The notes under the pieces: model-generated | What the model was told of the DNA's origin: nothing | Seen by the model: the letters and a program-made list of their open reading frames with translations, nothing else | Database searches by the model: none | In this document: positions 34,669 through 44,424 of the stretch, piece by piece | Layout of the letters: each line of letters starts with the position of its first letter | How positions within the stretch are numbered: position 1 is the first letter of the stretch | Made by a program: the position numbers and the translations under genes | Origin: Hymenobacter plasmatis | GTDB lineage: Bacteria > Bacteroidota > Bacteroidia > Cytophagales > Hymenobacteraceae | Direction of reading: 5' to 3' | Assembly: GCF_020711255.1 (NCBI RefSeq) | Contig: NZ_JAJFAW010000014.1 | Location: 1-64,000, forward strand | DNA length: 64,000 bases

Positions 34669-36063
34669 ATGTCCCTCAAACGGTCCACCGTGCAGCAACT
34701 TCTGTCGAGCCAGGAGCTCGACCGCGAAGTTCTCGTCAAAGGTTGGGTTCGCACCCGCCGCAGCAACAAATACGTCGCGTTCATCGCCGTCAACGACGGC
34801 TCCACCATCCACAACCTGCAGGTGGTGGCCGATGCCGAAAAGTTTCCGGAAGATAGCCTAAAAGACGTAGCTACGGGCGCTTCGGTGGCCGTGCGCGGCA
34901 CGCTGGTGGCCTCGCAGGGCAAAGGGCAGACCGTCGAAATCCAGGCCACCGAAATTACCGTTATCGGCAAAGCCGACCCGGAAGAGTATCCGCTGCAGAA
35001 AAAAGGCCACTCGCTGGAGTTCCTGCGCGAAATTGCGCACCTGCGCCCCCGCACCAACACCTTCGGGGCGGTGCTGCGCGTGCGCCACGCCCTGGCGTTT
35101 GCCGTGCACGAGTACTTCAACAAAAACGGCTTCTACTACGTCCACACGCCCATCATCACCGGTTCCGACGCCGAGGGCGCGGGCCAGATGTTCCGCGTAA
35201 CCACGCTGGCGCCCGAGCACCCGCCCCGCACCGCCGACGGCTCCGTGGACTTCACCGAGGACTTCTTCGGCAAGCAAACCAACCTCACCGTGTCGGGCCA
35301 GCTCGAGGGCGAGATTGCGGCCATGGCCTTGGGCAAGGTCTACACTTTCGGCCCCACCTTCCGGGCCGAAAACTCCAACACGGCCCGCCACCTGGCCGAG
35401 TTCTGGATGATTGAGCCGGAAATGGCCTTCTACGAGCTGGAAGACAACATGGACCTGGCCGAGGACTTCCTCAAAAGCCTGGTAAAATATGCGCTCGAAC
35501 ACTGCGCCGACGACCTGGCCTTCCTCAACGAGCAGTACGACAAGGAGCTGCTAAGCCGGCTCAACTCAGTAGTCGAAACCGATTTCCAGCGCCTCACCTA
35601 CACCGAGGCGATAGAAATCCTGAAATCGGCGAAGCAGAAATTTGAGTTCCCCGTGGATTGGGGCACCGACCTGCAGAGCGAGCACGAGCGCTACCTCGTC
35701 GAGAAGCACTTCAAGAAGCCGGTTATCCTGACCAACTACCCAAAGGAAATCAAGGCTTTCTACATGAAGCTGGACGAAGACGGCCGCACCGTGCGCGCCA
35801 TGGACGTCCTGTTTCCCGGCATCGGCGAAATCATCGGCGGTTCGCAGCGCGAAGAAGACCTGACCAAGCTCACCACCCGCATGGCCGAAATGCACGTGCC
35901 CACCGAAGACCTCTGGTGGTACCTCGACCTGCGCAAGTTTGGCACCGCGCCGCACTCCGGCTTCGGCCTGGGCTTCGAGCGCCTGGTGCTGTTCGTAACC
36001 GGCATGTCCAACATCCGCGACGTCATTCCCTTCCCGCGCTTCCCCAAGAACGCGGCGTTCTAA
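34669..36063 (+). CDS. asnS: Asparaginyl-tRNA synthetase
   Basis: A 464-residue class II synthetase that charges tRNA-Asn. The N-terminal OB-fold anticodon-binding domain ('[19 protein letters not shown]', '[14 protein letters not shown]') is followed by the catalytic domain with motif 2 ('[21 protein letters not shown]') in separate parts and motif 3 ('[12 protein letters not shown]'). The Asn-type sequence 'DTEGAGEMF' appears as 'DAEGAGQMF' (about 166-174), which helps separate AsnRS from AspRS. Length is as usual. Its presence implies direct Asn-tRNA formation. Ends at a long symmetric terminator. Confidence 0.97.
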   Translation: MSLKRSTVQQLLSSQELDREVLVKGWVRTRRSNKYVAFIAVNDGSTIHNLQVVADAEKFPEDSLKDVATGASVAVRGTLVASQGKGQTVEIQATEITVIGKADPEEYPLQKKGHSLEFLREIAHLRPRTNTFGAVLRVRHALAFAVHEYFNKNGFYYVHTPIITGSDAEGAGQMFRVTTLAPEHPPRTADGSVDFTEDFFGKQTNLTVSGQLEGEIAAMALGKVYTFGPTFRAENSNTARHLAEFWMIEPEMAFYELEDNMDLAEDFLKSLVKYALEHCADDLAFLNEQYDKELLSRLNSVVETDFQRLTYTEAIEILKSAKQKFEFPVDWGTDLQSEHERYLVEKHFKKPVILTNYPKEIKAFYMKLDEDGRTVRAMDVLFPGIGEIIGGSQREEDLTKLTTRMAEMHVPTEDLWWYLDLRKFGTAPHSGFGLGFERLVLFVTGMSNIRDVIPFPRFPKNAAF

Positions 36064-36065
36064 AT

Positions 36066-36120
36066 CTCAATTCATAAAAAAAGGCGGCCCGATGAGGGCC
36101 GCCTTTTTTTATGAATTGAG
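36066..36120. terminator. Long shared terminator between asnS and AlgJ-like gene
   Basis: Perfect 25-bp stem: CTCAATTCAT, then seven A, then GGCGGCCC, loop GATGA, and the exact complement. As at 16688, pairing continues past the T tract, here by ten bases. Starts three bases after the asnS stop codon. Confidence 0.88.
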
Positions 36121-36229
36121 GTAAGTCTTGAAATAAGTAGGCTGGTTTTGGCACGTTCGAATTGAGCTGGCTCAACTAAAGGAGTTTTAGTAGGTCAAAA
36201 ACTCTCGATGACCTCCTGCACGGGGCTGG

Positions 36230-37555
36230 TCAGTTTCGATGCTGAAGGATGTAAATGTCTTCGGCTTCCGCACGAATTTTGGCCATGTAACCAGCCTGTG
36301 CTTGGTGCGCCCAGGCCGAATCAGGTTGTTGAGTAGTTTCGGCGGTAATTAGTTTGTTGGCAATCTGCTCGATTACCACATTCTCGGCTGGGGTATAGGG
36401 GTGATAGAGCCGATACACCCGGTCGGTGAAGCCAAACTCGCTTTTGATTAGATTGTGCTCCGTTATCATCAGCACAATAAATTGGCGCGATTCGATTTGC
36501 TGTTGTAAATCGACATCCTGACAGCCCAATCCCGTAGGCGTGAATGCTTTGTCGGGTAAGTATACCGCCATTCCGTAGTACCATAAGCGGGTGTCATCGG
36601 CAAAGCAACTGGTCAGGTAAGGACTAAACTGGCTCAGGCCCCAGAGAAAGCTGTCACCGACAAACAACGCGGGGGGGCGGGTTTGGCCAGGTCGGGGCGG
36701 GTCGAAAGCCAGTTGGCGGTAAGCTACCGGAATGGGTTCGGTCTGCTGCAGCAGGTTGAGGGGGGTAGCCAGGTCATTGTCATTGCCCCGCAGCGAGTCG
36801 GTGGTTTGCACCAGCACGGGCGGCCCGACGGTGCGCATTGTGGGAAAGCGCAGGCTGCCCAACTGTTCCAGCCGCCGCAGCAAGGTATCGGCGGCAAGGG
36901 TGGCACCATAGCCGCTCCAGTGGGTGCCAGCGCGCGAAAACAGTGGGTAGGGCTCGGTTTTCTTCCAGGCTGCAAACAAAGGTACCATGTCCAAGAGGTT
37001 GACGGCATTGGCCTGCAGTGCTTTGATGTAGCGGCTGTAGTTAGAGGGGGTTCCCGGTGCAATTTGCATGGCCGCCGGCAGGTCTTCTGGTTGAAAGCGC
37101 GCTTTGTTGGGGGCCATTACAAACAAGAACTGGACGCCCCGCTTGGCTAAGTCTTGCTGCACGGTGCGCAGGCGGATGGCCCGGGAGCGGACCCGGGCTT
37201 CGTCTAGCAGCTGGTAGCCACCGTAACTTTTGGCTTGCAGCGTTTCAAATAAAACGTTGTGCCGCCCAATGAGAATGCCACTCGAGCGAGGTACTTTAAA
37301 CAGGGAGAACGCCAGTTGATTTCGGAGCCGAACCAAGGCGGGGCGAAAGCCAATGTGGTCCTCCAAATAGCGCTCCAACGTTGGCTGGAAAGTACCGCTC
37401 TGGAAGTCAGCCCAAGAAAACGTGGGACTAGAAGCCAGAGCGTACCCCCCGCCCAATCGATGCTCCTCAACAACGTGAAATTTGGCCTGCAGCACCAAGG
37501 CCACCAGCAAGGCAAAAATTACTCCCAGGGATAAGCGTTTAACAATAAGTCTCAC
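36230..37555 (-). CDS. AlgJ/AlgX-like SGNH acyltransferase-associated protein
   Basis: A 441-residue protein with an N-terminal signal anchor (about 8-24). The central fold matches SGNH-type O-acetyltransferases of the AlgJ/AlgX/DHHW class: Ser302 in 'LFVGDSFLWG' and His212 in 'RAGTHWSGYG'. The position before Thr-His-Trp is Gly where AlgX has Asp, a variant that I recall from other Bacteroidota members. Such proteins take acyl groups from an MBOAT partner and place them on exported polysaccharide or another envelope polymer. The MBOAT gene lies 55 bases upstream on the same strand, so the two form an operon. Confidence 0.87.
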   Translation of the reverse strand: MRLIVKRLSLGVIFALLVALVLQAKFHVVEEHRLGGGYALASSPTFSWADFQSGTFQPTLERYLEDHIGFRPALVRLRNQLAFSLFKVPRSSGILIGRHNVLFETLQAKSYGGYQLLDEARVRSRAIRLRTVQQDLAKRGVQFLFVMAPNKARFQPEDLPAAMQIAPGTPSNYSRYIKALQANAVNLLDMVPLFAAWKKTEPYPLFSRAGTHWSGYGATLAADTLLRRLEQLGSLRFPTMRTVGPPVLVQTTDSLRGNDNDLATPLNLLQQTEPIPVAYRQLAFDPPRPGQTRPPALFVGDSFLWGLSQFSPYLTSCFADDTRLWYYGMAVYLPDKAFTPTGLGCQDVDLQQQIESRQFIVLMITEHNLIKSEFGFTDRVYRLYHPYTPAENVVIEQIANKLITAETTQQPDSAWAHQAQAGYMAKIRAEAEDIYILQHRN

Positions 37556-37610
37556 AGTATAAGAAGGTGCTCGGGTAGAGAAAAGAGAAAGCGGCAGAAT
37601 GCGTCGGGTG

Positions 37611-39053
37611 CTAAAATCGGAAGTAGATGAACGGGTTGAAGTAGCTGCTCACGATGTAACTCATGCTGACAACCAAAACCGCCACCGTGGCAATGGTAAG
37701 GCCGATGGCTCCTCGCCAGCTAAAATGGGCTTTGGCCAGGACGCGCAGCTCCCAGGATTCTACTTTGGGCCACGCCGCTGCGAAGGCAATGATGCCAGCC
37801 ACGCTCAGCATGCCCCAGAACTCATTGGTCAAGTTGGGCAGGTTGGCTTCGTGCGGGCTTACGGCTGCGGCGCTGGTGCCCGCCATGCGCTTCAGGTAGG
37901 CGAAGGCCCCAGCCAGCGTTTCGGCCCGAAACAGCACCCAGCCTACTACGGTGATGAAGAAAGTGGGCAGAATGCTCAATACCCCGATTCTCTGGTATAA
38001 ACGGAGCAGAAAAAGGCGGTCCAAAATGAGAAAAAAGCCGTGAAAGGCGCCCCAGGCGATGAAGTTCCAGGCCGCTCCGTGCCAGAAGCCCGAGAGGATA
38101 AACACAGTCCAAAGGTTGACGTAGAGCCGGCTGGGCTTCACGCGGTTGCCGCCCAGCGGAATGTAGAGGTAGTCGCGCATCCAGCGGCCCAGCGTGATGT
38201 GCCAGCGCTGCCAGAACTCGGTGATGGAACGCGAGATGTAGGGGTTGTTGAAGTTCTCGGGAAACTGAAAGCCCATCATCCGGCCCAAGCCGATGGCCAT
38301 GTCGGAGTAGCCGGAGAAATCGAAGTAAATCTGGAAAGTGTAGGCTACCGCCCCCACCCAAGCCAGGGGCGCCGAAAGGGTGGCTGGCGCAAGGCTGAAA
38401 ATGGCATCGGCCTGCTCGCCCAGCACATTGGCGATGAGCACCTTTTTCCCCAGCCCAATCACAAAGCGGAAGGCACCGGCCAGCTTATGGTCTATGGTGT
38501 CGAAAGCCGTGCGGTCGTTGAGCTGGCCGGCTATTTCGTGGAAACGCACGATGGGCCCGGCTATCATTTTGGGAAAGAGCATGATGTACAGCATGAAATC
38601 CCAAAAGCTCCGCAGGGGCTTGTTCACGCCGCGGTACACGTCGATGGAGTACGTTAGCTTTTCGAAGGTGAAAAAGGAGATGCCGATGGGCAGCACTACT
38701 TTTTCCCAGGTGAGCGGCGGCCCGCCGAAATAGCTACGGATGCTGCTTGCGTTGTCGAGAAAGAAGTTGGCGTACTTGAAGTAAAACAGCATTCCCACGT
38801 TGAGAATGATGCTTAGAATAAGGAAGATTCGTTGCTTCCAGCGCTCCGGCGCGGCATCCATGTAGCGGATGAGCACAAAATTGATTACTACTGAGCCGAG
38901 AAAAAGGGCCAGGAAATTGAGGCCACCCCAGGAGTAAAATAGGAGGCTGGCCACGAGCGCCACCGTGTTTTTAAAACGCGTTGGTACGGCATAATAAACC
39001 AGGAGAAAGCCCGGAAGAAAGTAGAAAAGAAAGAGGATGCTGCTGAATACCAT
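37611..39053 (-). CDS. MBOAT-family O-acyltransferase (AlgI/DltB-like)
   Basis: A 480-residue polytopic membrane protein. Start at ATG 39053 ('MVFSSILFLFYFLPG'), which matches the usual AlgI N-terminus. The MBOAT core has 'FNNPYISRSITEFWQRWH', 'RDYLYIPLGGNR' and the catalytic His in 'LSGFWHGAAWNFIAWG'. About ten to twelve hydrophobic segments. It should move an acyl group, usually acetyl, across the inner membrane for the AlgJ-like partner encoded next. No alginate or other polysaccharide genes are adjacent, so the acceptor is unknown. Confidence 0.94.
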   Translation of the reverse strand: MVFSSILFLFYFLPGFLLVYYAVPTRFKNTVALVASLLFYSWGGLNFLALFLGSVVINFVLIRYMDAAPERWKQRIFLILSIILNVGMLFYFKYANFFLDNASSIRSYFGGPPLTWEKVVLPIGISFFTFEKLTYSIDVYRGVNKPLRSFWDFMLYIMLFPKMIAGPIVRFHEIAGQLNDRTAFDTIDHKLAGAFRFVIGLGKKVLIANVLGEQADAIFSLAPATLSAPLAWVGAVAYTFQIYFDFSGYSDMAIGLGRMMGFQFPENFNNPYISRSITEFWQRWHITLGRWMRDYLYIPLGGNRVKPSRLYVNLWTVFILSGFWHGAAWNFIAWGAFHGFFLILDRLFLLRLYQRIGVLSILPTFFITVVGWVLFRAETLAGAFAYLKRMAGTSAAAVSPHEANLPNLTNEFWGMLSVAGIIAFAAAWPKVESWELRVLAKAHFSWRGAIGLTIATVAVLVVSMSYIVSSYFNPFIYFRF

Positions 39054-39141
39054 CGGCGAAAAAAAAAGGCTGCCCAATAGGGCAGCCTCAAAGTTATGCG
39101 GCACTTAGTAATGGCAAGGCTTTAGCAAAAAGCCTCGCCAG

Positions 39142-39783
39142 TTAATCGCGTCGGCTGCGGGAGTAGCCCCCGCGGCCCTGGCCCGAGTCGCCGCGCCCGC
39201 CGCCCTGGTGGGCTTGGCCTTGGGGGCTTTGGCCGCCGTTGCTGCGGTTGTAGCCGCCGTTCTGGTACGGGCTGTTGGAGTAGCCACGGTTGCCGCCGGA
39301 GTACTGGCCCTGGTTGTGGTTGTCGTAGCCACGGTTTTCCGAGTAGCCGCCGCGGTTGTCGTATGCCCGGGCATAGCCGGGCCGGCCGTAGCCAGCGCTT
39401 GGGTAGTAGCCATCGCGGCCGCGGCTATATACCCGGTAGGGCTGGTAGGCATAGCGCGAATGGTAATAGTCGAGCTGGCGCCATGGCTCGCGGCCCCGGT
39501 ACTCAATCACGACGGGGTGGAACTGGTAAGGGTCGTAACCATAAAGCTGCGGCAGCGGCACCCAGTAGCCGTCTTGGTAAACAATGTATTGCTGCGCGTA
39601 CAAGTCATAGTACCCGTCAATCTCGGGGATATAGTAGTACTGCGCACCGTAGGGAGCGGGTGGCCCCCAGGCCGGAGACCCAATGTTGATGCTAACGCCC
39701 ACTTGGGCCTGGGCAGCCGGAGCAGCGGCCAGTGCAAATGCACTCAGCAGGACTGTGCACAAAAACTTAGGAAGCGGGTTCAT
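39142..39783 (-). CDS. Secreted Tyr-rich small protein, copy A
   Basis: A 213-residue protein with a signal peptide ending 'APAAQAQ' (about residue 27). The mature N-terminal 80 residues are closely related to the gene at 39923: 'INIGSPAWGPPAPYGAQYYYIPE', in parts, and 'YGYDPYQFHPVVIEYRGREPW'. The rest is Gly/Tyr/Asn/Ser/Arg-rich low complexity ending 'GGYSRSRRD', like the tail of the lipoprotein at 21992-23362. The conserved part ('YYYIPEIDGYYDL...QYIVYQDGYWV') recurs, as far as I recall, in hypothetical proteins of this phylum. Function unknown; probably a periplasmic or surface protein. Confidence 0.8.
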   Translation of the reverse strand: MNPLPKFLCTVLLSAFALAAAPAAQAQVGVSINIGSPAWGPPAPYGAQYYYIPEIDGYYDLYAQQYIVYQDGYWVPLPQLYGYDPYQFHPVVIEYRGREPWRQLDYYHSRYAYQPYRVYSRGRDGYYPSAGYGRPGYARAYDNRGGYSENRGYDNHNQGQYSGGNRGYSNSPYQNGGYNRSNGGQSPQGQAHQGGGRGDSGQGRGGYSRSRRD

Positions 39784-39866
39784 TGCGTTTTAGAAGAAGG
39801 AATTTAGGATATTAAAATATAACGCGGCAGCCGATAGGAACGTGCCAAATAGGTGGGTAATGCGAA

Positions 39867-39889
39867 AGCCCCACCAGAAAGGTGGGGCT
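39867..39889 (-). terminator. Terminator of small secreted protein gene, copy B
   Basis: Stem AGCCCCACC / GGTGGGGCT with loop AGAAA (TTTCT on the minus strand), then TTTCGC. The T tract is short. Confidence 0.6.
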
Positions 39890-39922
39890 CCGATTAATTA
39901 GATAGCCAGGCGGCTGGGAAGT

Positions 39923-40462
39923 TTAATGCTTGCCGTGCCCGTGTCCTTTGCCTTTGCCACCGTTGCCGCGGTCGTCATCACGACGGTCGTCGTCGCGGCG
40001 ATAATCGCCGTAGCCACCGTTCATTTTCTTGGCTTGTCCGGGAGGCAGGCCGCCATTGCTGGGATTGGCGCGGTAACCCATCTTTTTGGCCTGGCCGGGG
40101 GGCAAGGCGCCGTTGCTGGGGTTGCCGCCGCGGGGGTAGCGGGCGCGGTACTCGTCGTAGCGCGTCCAGGGCTGGGCGCCTACATAGTCTACTACCACGG
40201 GGTGGAAATTGCTGGTATTATAGCCGTTGAGGGTGGTGGTGCGCACCCACTGACCATTGCGCGACACCACGTACTGGCGGGCCGGCACATCATAGAAGCC
40301 ATTGGTTTCCGGGATATAGTAGTACTGCGCCCCATTGGGCACGGCCGGGCCCCAGCTGGGCGGATTAATGTTGATGTTAACCTGGGCGTGGGCAGCCGGA
40401 GCGGCGGCCAGCGCAAAAGCGCCAAACAGCGCAATGCGGAGGGACTTGAGGAGGTGTTTCAT
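39923..40462 (-). CDS. Secreted Tyr-rich small protein, copy B
   Basis: A 179-residue paralogue of the protein at 39142. Start at ATG 40462; the signal peptide ends 'APAAHAQ'. The shared core reads 'NPPSWGPAVPNGAQYYYIPE' followed by 'NFHPVVVDYVGAQPW'. Then come two near-identical units, 'NPSNGALPPGQAKKMGYRA' and 'NPSNGGLPPGQAKKMNGGY', and an Asp/Arg- and Gly/Lys/His-rich tail ending 'GKGHGHGKH', which might bind metal. Tandem gene duplication followed by divergence of the tails is likely. Function unknown. Confidence 0.8.
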   Translation of the reverse strand: MKHLLKSLRIALFGAFALAAAPAAHAQVNININPPSWGPAVPNGAQYYYIPETNGFYDVPARQYVVSRNGQWVRTTTLNGYNTSNFHPVVVDYVGAQPWTRYDEYRARYPRGGNPSNGALPPGQAKKMGYRANPSNGGLPPGQAKKMNGGYGDYRRDDDRRDDDRGNGGKGKGHGHGKH

Positions 40463-40690
40463 AAGGATTTCGCTAAAGGAAAGCGGGATGTACTGCTGAA
40501 CTATGGGCAAGGACAGTGCCAATAAACTGCGCACTGGTACGGCGCAGCTGGCAGCGGGTTCTGCCAGGGTATTTACTTGTGCGGGCACAAACTGCGTGGC
40601 GTTGCTGTTGTGCACCAACGCACCTATTCCAACTGGCTAATGCGACTGGCAAATATGCGGTTGCCATTAGCCTTCGGGCTCCCTTTTTCG

Positions 40691-40698
40691 TACCTTTG
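40691..40698 (+). promoter_or_regulatory. -7 box of uvrA
   Basis: TACCTTTG, exact TAnnTTTG match, 24 bases before the ATG at 40723. Confidence 0.5.
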
Positions 40699-40722
40699 CG
40701 CACTTATTCGCTGCGTTTCTGA

Positions 40723-43700
40723 ATGGCCAAAAAATCCACTGCTACCCCGGTTGCCAAAGCCCCCAAAGCCAAGGCCGCCGCGCTGAAAACTCCAGCCAAA
40801 GACGGTGCCGCTAGTGCCGCCGAAACCGCAGCCGCGGTGCGCACCATGACCGAGCTTCCTGCCGCTGGCCCCCTTACGGAGCACACCAGCGGCCAGCTCA
40901 ACGGCCAGAGCCCCGCCTCGCAGCACCTCGAAGCGCCCTTCATTGAAGTGTACGGCGCCCGCGAGCACAACCTCAAAAACGTATCGGTTAAGATTCCGCG
41001 CAACCGGCTGGTGGTGTTCACGGGCATTTCGGGCTCGGGCAAGTCGAGCCTGGCCTTCGATACCATTTATGCTGAGGGCCAGCGCCGCTACATGGAGACG
41101 TTCTCGGCCTACGCCCGCAGCTTTATGGGCGGGCTGGAGCGGCCCGACGTGGACAAGATTGAGGGCCTGTCGCCGGTTATCAGCATCGAGCAGAAGACCA
41201 CCTCGCGCAACCCGCGCTCCACGGTGGGCACCATTACCGAGATTTACGACTTCCTGCGCCTGCTCTACGCCCGCACGGCCGAGGCCTACAGCTACGCCAC
41301 GGGCAAGAAGATGATTCGGCAGAGCGACGACCAGATTATCAACTACATCCTGCGGCACTTCGACGGCAAGAAGCTGGTTGTGCTGGCGCCGGTAGTGAAA
41401 GGCCGCAAAGGCCATTACCGCGAAGACTTCCAGAAGATTGCCAAGCTGGGCTTCACCAAAGTGCGCGTGGATGGCGAGTTGCTCGACATCACGCCCAAGA
41501 TGCAGGTGGACCGCTACAAAATCCACGACATCGAAATTGTGATTGACCGGCTCGTGGTGAAGGAAGAAGACCGGTTCCGCCTCAGCGGCTCGGTGCAGAA
41601 TGCGCTGATGCACGGCAAAGGCACCATGCTAGTGCTCGACTCGGATGCGAAAAAAGCGCAGCCGCAGTTCTTCTCGCGCTTCCTGATGGACCCCACTACC
41701 GGCATCGCCTACGACGACCCGGCGCCCAACACGTTCAGCTTCAACTCGCCCTACGGCGCCTGCCCCACCTGCAATGGCCTGGGCGAAGTGCAGGAAATTA
41801 CGGAGGACAGCGTGATGCCTGACCGCAAGCTGAGCATTGCGCGCGGCGGCATCGCGCCCCTAGGCGACTACCGCGATATCTGGATTTTCCAGCAGTTGCA
41901 GGTCATTCTCAAGAAGCACAAGGCCACGCTGAACACGCCCATCGAGAAGCTGCCCGAGGACCTGCTCAAGCGCCTGCTTCACGGCATCACCGAAGACGAG
42001 GCCGACGACAGCAAAACGCAGTACACGGAGGCGTTTGAAGGCATTATTCCCTTCCTGCGCCGACAGATGGATTCGGAGTCGGACAACATCCGCGAGTGGA
42101 TAGCCCAATATGCCCAGGCCCAAACCTGCCCCGAGTGCCAAGGCTACCGCTTGAAGAAGGAAAGCCTGCACTTCCGGATGGCCGACAAGCACATCGGTGA
42201 GTTGTCGGTGATGGACCTGAACGACTTGGCAGGCTGGTTTGAGGGCTTGGAAAGCCGGCTCACCGAGCGCCAGAACGTCATTGCCCGCGAGCTGCTCAAG
42301 GAAATCCGCAAGCGCATCGGCTTCCTGCTCGAAGTTGGGCTGGATTATTTGAACCTGCACCGTCCGGTGCGCACGCTGAGCGGCGGCGAAAGCCAGCGCA
42401 TTCGCCTCGCCACCCAGATTGGCACCCAACTCGTGGGCGTGCTCTACATCATGGATGAGCCCAGCATCGGCCTTCACCAGCGCGACAACGAGCGGCTCAT
42501 CAAGGCGCTGCAGCATCTGCGCGACATCGGCAACTCGGTGATTGTGGTGGAGCACGACAAGGACATGATTCTGCACGCCGACCACGTGCTCGACATTGGG
42601 CCCGGCGCGGGCATTCACGGCGGCCACATTGTGGCCTCGGGCACGCCCAAGGAAATTCTGAACTCTGGCTCGCTCACCTCGCAGTATCTGAGCGGGCAGA
42701 AGCACATCGAAATGCGCCGCAAGAAGCGCAAGGGCGAAGGTGCCGAGCTGGTGCTGAAAGGCGCCAAGGGCAACAACCTGAAAAACGTGACCCTGAAAGT
42801 GCCGTTGGGCAAGCTGGTAGCCGTCACGGGCGTGTCCGGCTCGGGCAAATCCACGCTCATTCACGACACGCTGTACCCCATTCTCAACCAGCACTTCTTC
42901 AACGCTAAGAAGGAGCCGCTGGCTTACGGCAGCATCGAAGGACTGGACTTGGTGGACAAGGTGATTGAAGTTGACCAGTCGCCCATTGGGCGCACGCCGC
43001 GCTCCAACCCGGCTACTTATACGGGAGTGTTCACCGAAATCCGTCAGCTGTTTGGCGAAATGGCGGAGGCTAAAATTCGTGGCTACGGCCCTGGCCGCTT
43101 CTCTTTCAACGTGAAGGGCGGGCGCTGCGAAACCTGCGAGGGCGCTGGTATTCGCACCATCGAGATGAACTTCCTGCCCGACGTGCACGTGCCCTGCGAA
43201 ACCTGCAAAGGCCGCCGCTACAACCGCGAAACGCTCGAAGTTCGCTTCAAAGGCAAGTCCATCACCGACATTTTGGACATGACGGTGGAAAAGGCCGTGG
43301 AATTCTTCGAGTTCCAGCCCCGTATTCTGCGCAAAATCAAAACCCTGAACGACGTTGGGCTGGGTTACCTCACGTTGGGCCAGCAAGCCACCACGCTTTC
43401 GGGCGGCGAGGCCCAGCGCGTGAAGCTCGCCACCGAGCTCAGCAAAAAGGACACCGGCAAGACGTTCTACATTCTCGACGAGCCCACCACCGGCCTGCAC
43501 TTCGAGGACATCAACCACCTCGCCGACGTGCTCCAAAAGCTCGCTGACAAGGGCAATACCGTCCTCATCATCGAGCACAACCTGGACCTGATTAAGGTGG
43601 CCGACCACGTCATCGACATTGGGCCGGAAGGTGGCGCAGGCGGCGGCACCATCGTGGCCCAAGGCACGCCCGAGCAGGTAGCTAAATCCGACAAAGGCCA

Positions 43701-43770
43701 CACGGCCCGTTTCCTGGCCGAGGAACTGAAAATCAGCAAGTACAGCGAGGTAAAAGCGGAGAAGGCCTAA
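40723..43770 (+). CDS. uvrA: Excinuclease ABC subunit A
   Basis: A 1015-residue ATPase that finds bulky DNA lesions in nucleotide excision repair with UvrB. Two ABC modules are complete: Walker A 'GISGSGKSS' near residue 103 and 'GVSGSGKST' near 704, ABC signatures '[12 protein letters not shown]' and '[12 protein letters not shown]', Walker B regions '[12 protein letters not shown]' and '[12 protein letters not shown]'. Zinc-finger cysteine pairs are 'CPTCNG', 'CPECQG' and 'CETCEG'/'CETCKG'. About 70 extra N-terminal residues, Ala/Lys/Pro-rich at first, come before the usual start '[15 protein letters not shown]', so it is longer than the usual 940. An internal start is possible but none is obvious. 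Confidence 0.97.
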   Translation: MAKKSTATPVAKAPKAKAAALKTPAKDGAASAAETAAAVRTMTELPAAGPLTEHTSGQLNGQSPASQHLEAPFIEVYGAREHNLKNVSVKIPRNRLVVFTGISGSGKSSLAFDTIYAEGQRRYMETFSAYARSFMGGLERPDVDKIEGLSPVISIEQKTTSRNPRSTVGTITEIYDFLRLLYARTAEAYSYATGKKMIRQSDDQIINYILRHFDGKKLVVLAPVVKGRKGHYREDFQKIAKLGFTKVRVDGELLDITPKMQVDRYKIHDIEIVIDRLVVKEEDRFRLSGSVQNALMHGKGTMLVLDSDAKKAQPQFFSRFLMDPTTGIAYDDPAPNTFSFNSPYGACPTCNGLGEVQEITEDSVMPDRKLSIARGGIAPLGDYRDIWIFQQLQVILKKHKATLNTPIEKLPEDLLKRLLHGITEDEADDSKTQYTEAFEGIIPFLRRQMDSESDNIREWIAQYAQAQTCPECQGYRLKKESLHFRMADKHIGELSVMDLNDLAGWFEGLESRLTERQNVIARELLKEIRKRIGFLLEVGLDYLNLHRPVRTLSGGESQRIRLATQIGTQLVGVLYIMDEPSIGLHQRDNERLIKALQHLRDIGNSVIVVEHDKDMILHADHVLDIGPGAGIHGGHIVASGTPKEILNSGSLTSQYLSGQKHIEMRRKKRKGEGAELVLKGAKGNNLKNVTLKVPLGKLVAVTGVSGSGKSTLIHDTLYPILNQHFFNAKKEPLAYGSIEGLDLVDKVIEVDQSPIGRTPRSNPATYTGVFTEIRQLFGEMAEAKIRGYGPGRFSFNVKGGRCETCEGAGIRTIEMNFLPDVHVPCETCKGRRYNRETLEVRFKGKSITDILDMTVEKAVEFFEFQPRILRKIKTLNDVGLGYLTLGQQATTLSGGEAQRVKLATELSKKDTGKTFYILDEPTTGLHFEDINHLADVLQKLADKGNTVLIIEHNLDLIKVADHVIDIGPEGGAGGGTIVAQGTPEQVAKSDKGHTARFLAEELKISKYSEVKAEKA

Positions 43771-43805
43771 TAAATAGAAAAAACAATTTATTGATTCTTA
43801 GCCTG

Positions 43806-43850
43806 CACCGTCGGCAGCTCACAAATTTGTGGGCTGCCGACGGTGTTTTT
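43806..43850 (+). terminator. uvrA terminator
   Basis: Long stem CACCGTCGGCAGC / GCTGCCGACGGTG with a second paired part CACAAA/TTTGTG inside, one mismatch, followed by TTTTTG. Confidence 0.85.
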
Positions 43851-43911
43851 GTTGGTGGCCGTGGAGAATACAGGTAGTTTAGCCCCTCTTTTTCCCACCT
43901 TATTACTGCTT

Positions 43912-44319
43912 ATGCTGAAATCTGTACTCTTTTCCGGTCTGCTCATCGTTGCCATTGCCACGTCCCCACCCAAAAGCACACGGTGGATGGGCAGCGTAAG
44001 CAATGGCATGAAGGGCGATAAAATCAGTTTTGTGGTGTCGCCCGACGGCAAGACGCTTTCGGAGCTGACGTTTGACGGCTACTGGCGGTGCAGCGGCCGG
44101 CTCGAACGCCAGGTGGTAGGCCCCAAAGACACTTTTTCCATCGTGAACGGCAAGGTGAGCGGCGTGGCCCTCGACCCGCCCACCGGCGGCACCTGGCGCT
44201 TCGAGCTTCAGGGCGACTTCAGCGCCAAAACCGCCGCTACGGGTACTTTTCGCATGAACATCACCAGCCTGGGCTGCGACACCTACAAGCTGCAGTGGGC
44301 CGCCGCGCCGGTGCGCTAA
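43912..44319 (+). CDS. Small secreted protein of unknown function
   Basis: A 135-residue protein. The ATG at 43912 gives a hydrophobic N-terminus 'MLKSVLFSGLLIVAIA' that looks like a signal peptide or anchor. The mature part is beta-rich with two cysteines (Cys60 in 'YWRCSG' and Cys124 in 'LGCDTY'), which could form one disulphide. The pattern 'ISFVVSPDGKTLSELTFDG' ... 'GTWRFELQGDFSAKTAATGTF' is shared, as I recall, with small hypothetical proteins of many phyla. No function is known to me. A terminator is shared with the convergent DUF4142 gene. Confidence 0.72.
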   Translation: MLKSVLFSGLLIVAIATSPPKSTRWMGSVSNGMKGDKISFVVSPDGKTLSELTFDGYWRCSGRLERQVVGPKDTFSIVNGKVSGVALDPPTGGTWRFELQGDFSAKTAATGTFRMNITSLGCDTYKLQWAAAPVR

Positions 44320-44336
44320 CCGAATCGAAATGCACA

Positions 44337-44374
44337 TAAAAAAGCCGCTGCAACTACTTGCAGCGGCTTTTTTA
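44337..44374. terminator. Shared terminator before first DUF4142 gene
   Basis: Perfect 17-bp stem TAAAAAAGCCGCTGCAA / TTGCAGCGGCTTTTTTA with loop CTAC; symmetric, works on both strands. Confidence 0.88.
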
Positions 44375-44424
44375 GCTAGCCAGGTTCTCACAATAATTGA
44401 GAGGAGGCCCTGACCAAATCTTGA

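Noticed and set aside
41860..43701. 613-codon open frame on the - strand
   Set aside because: Shadow of uvrA; no domains.
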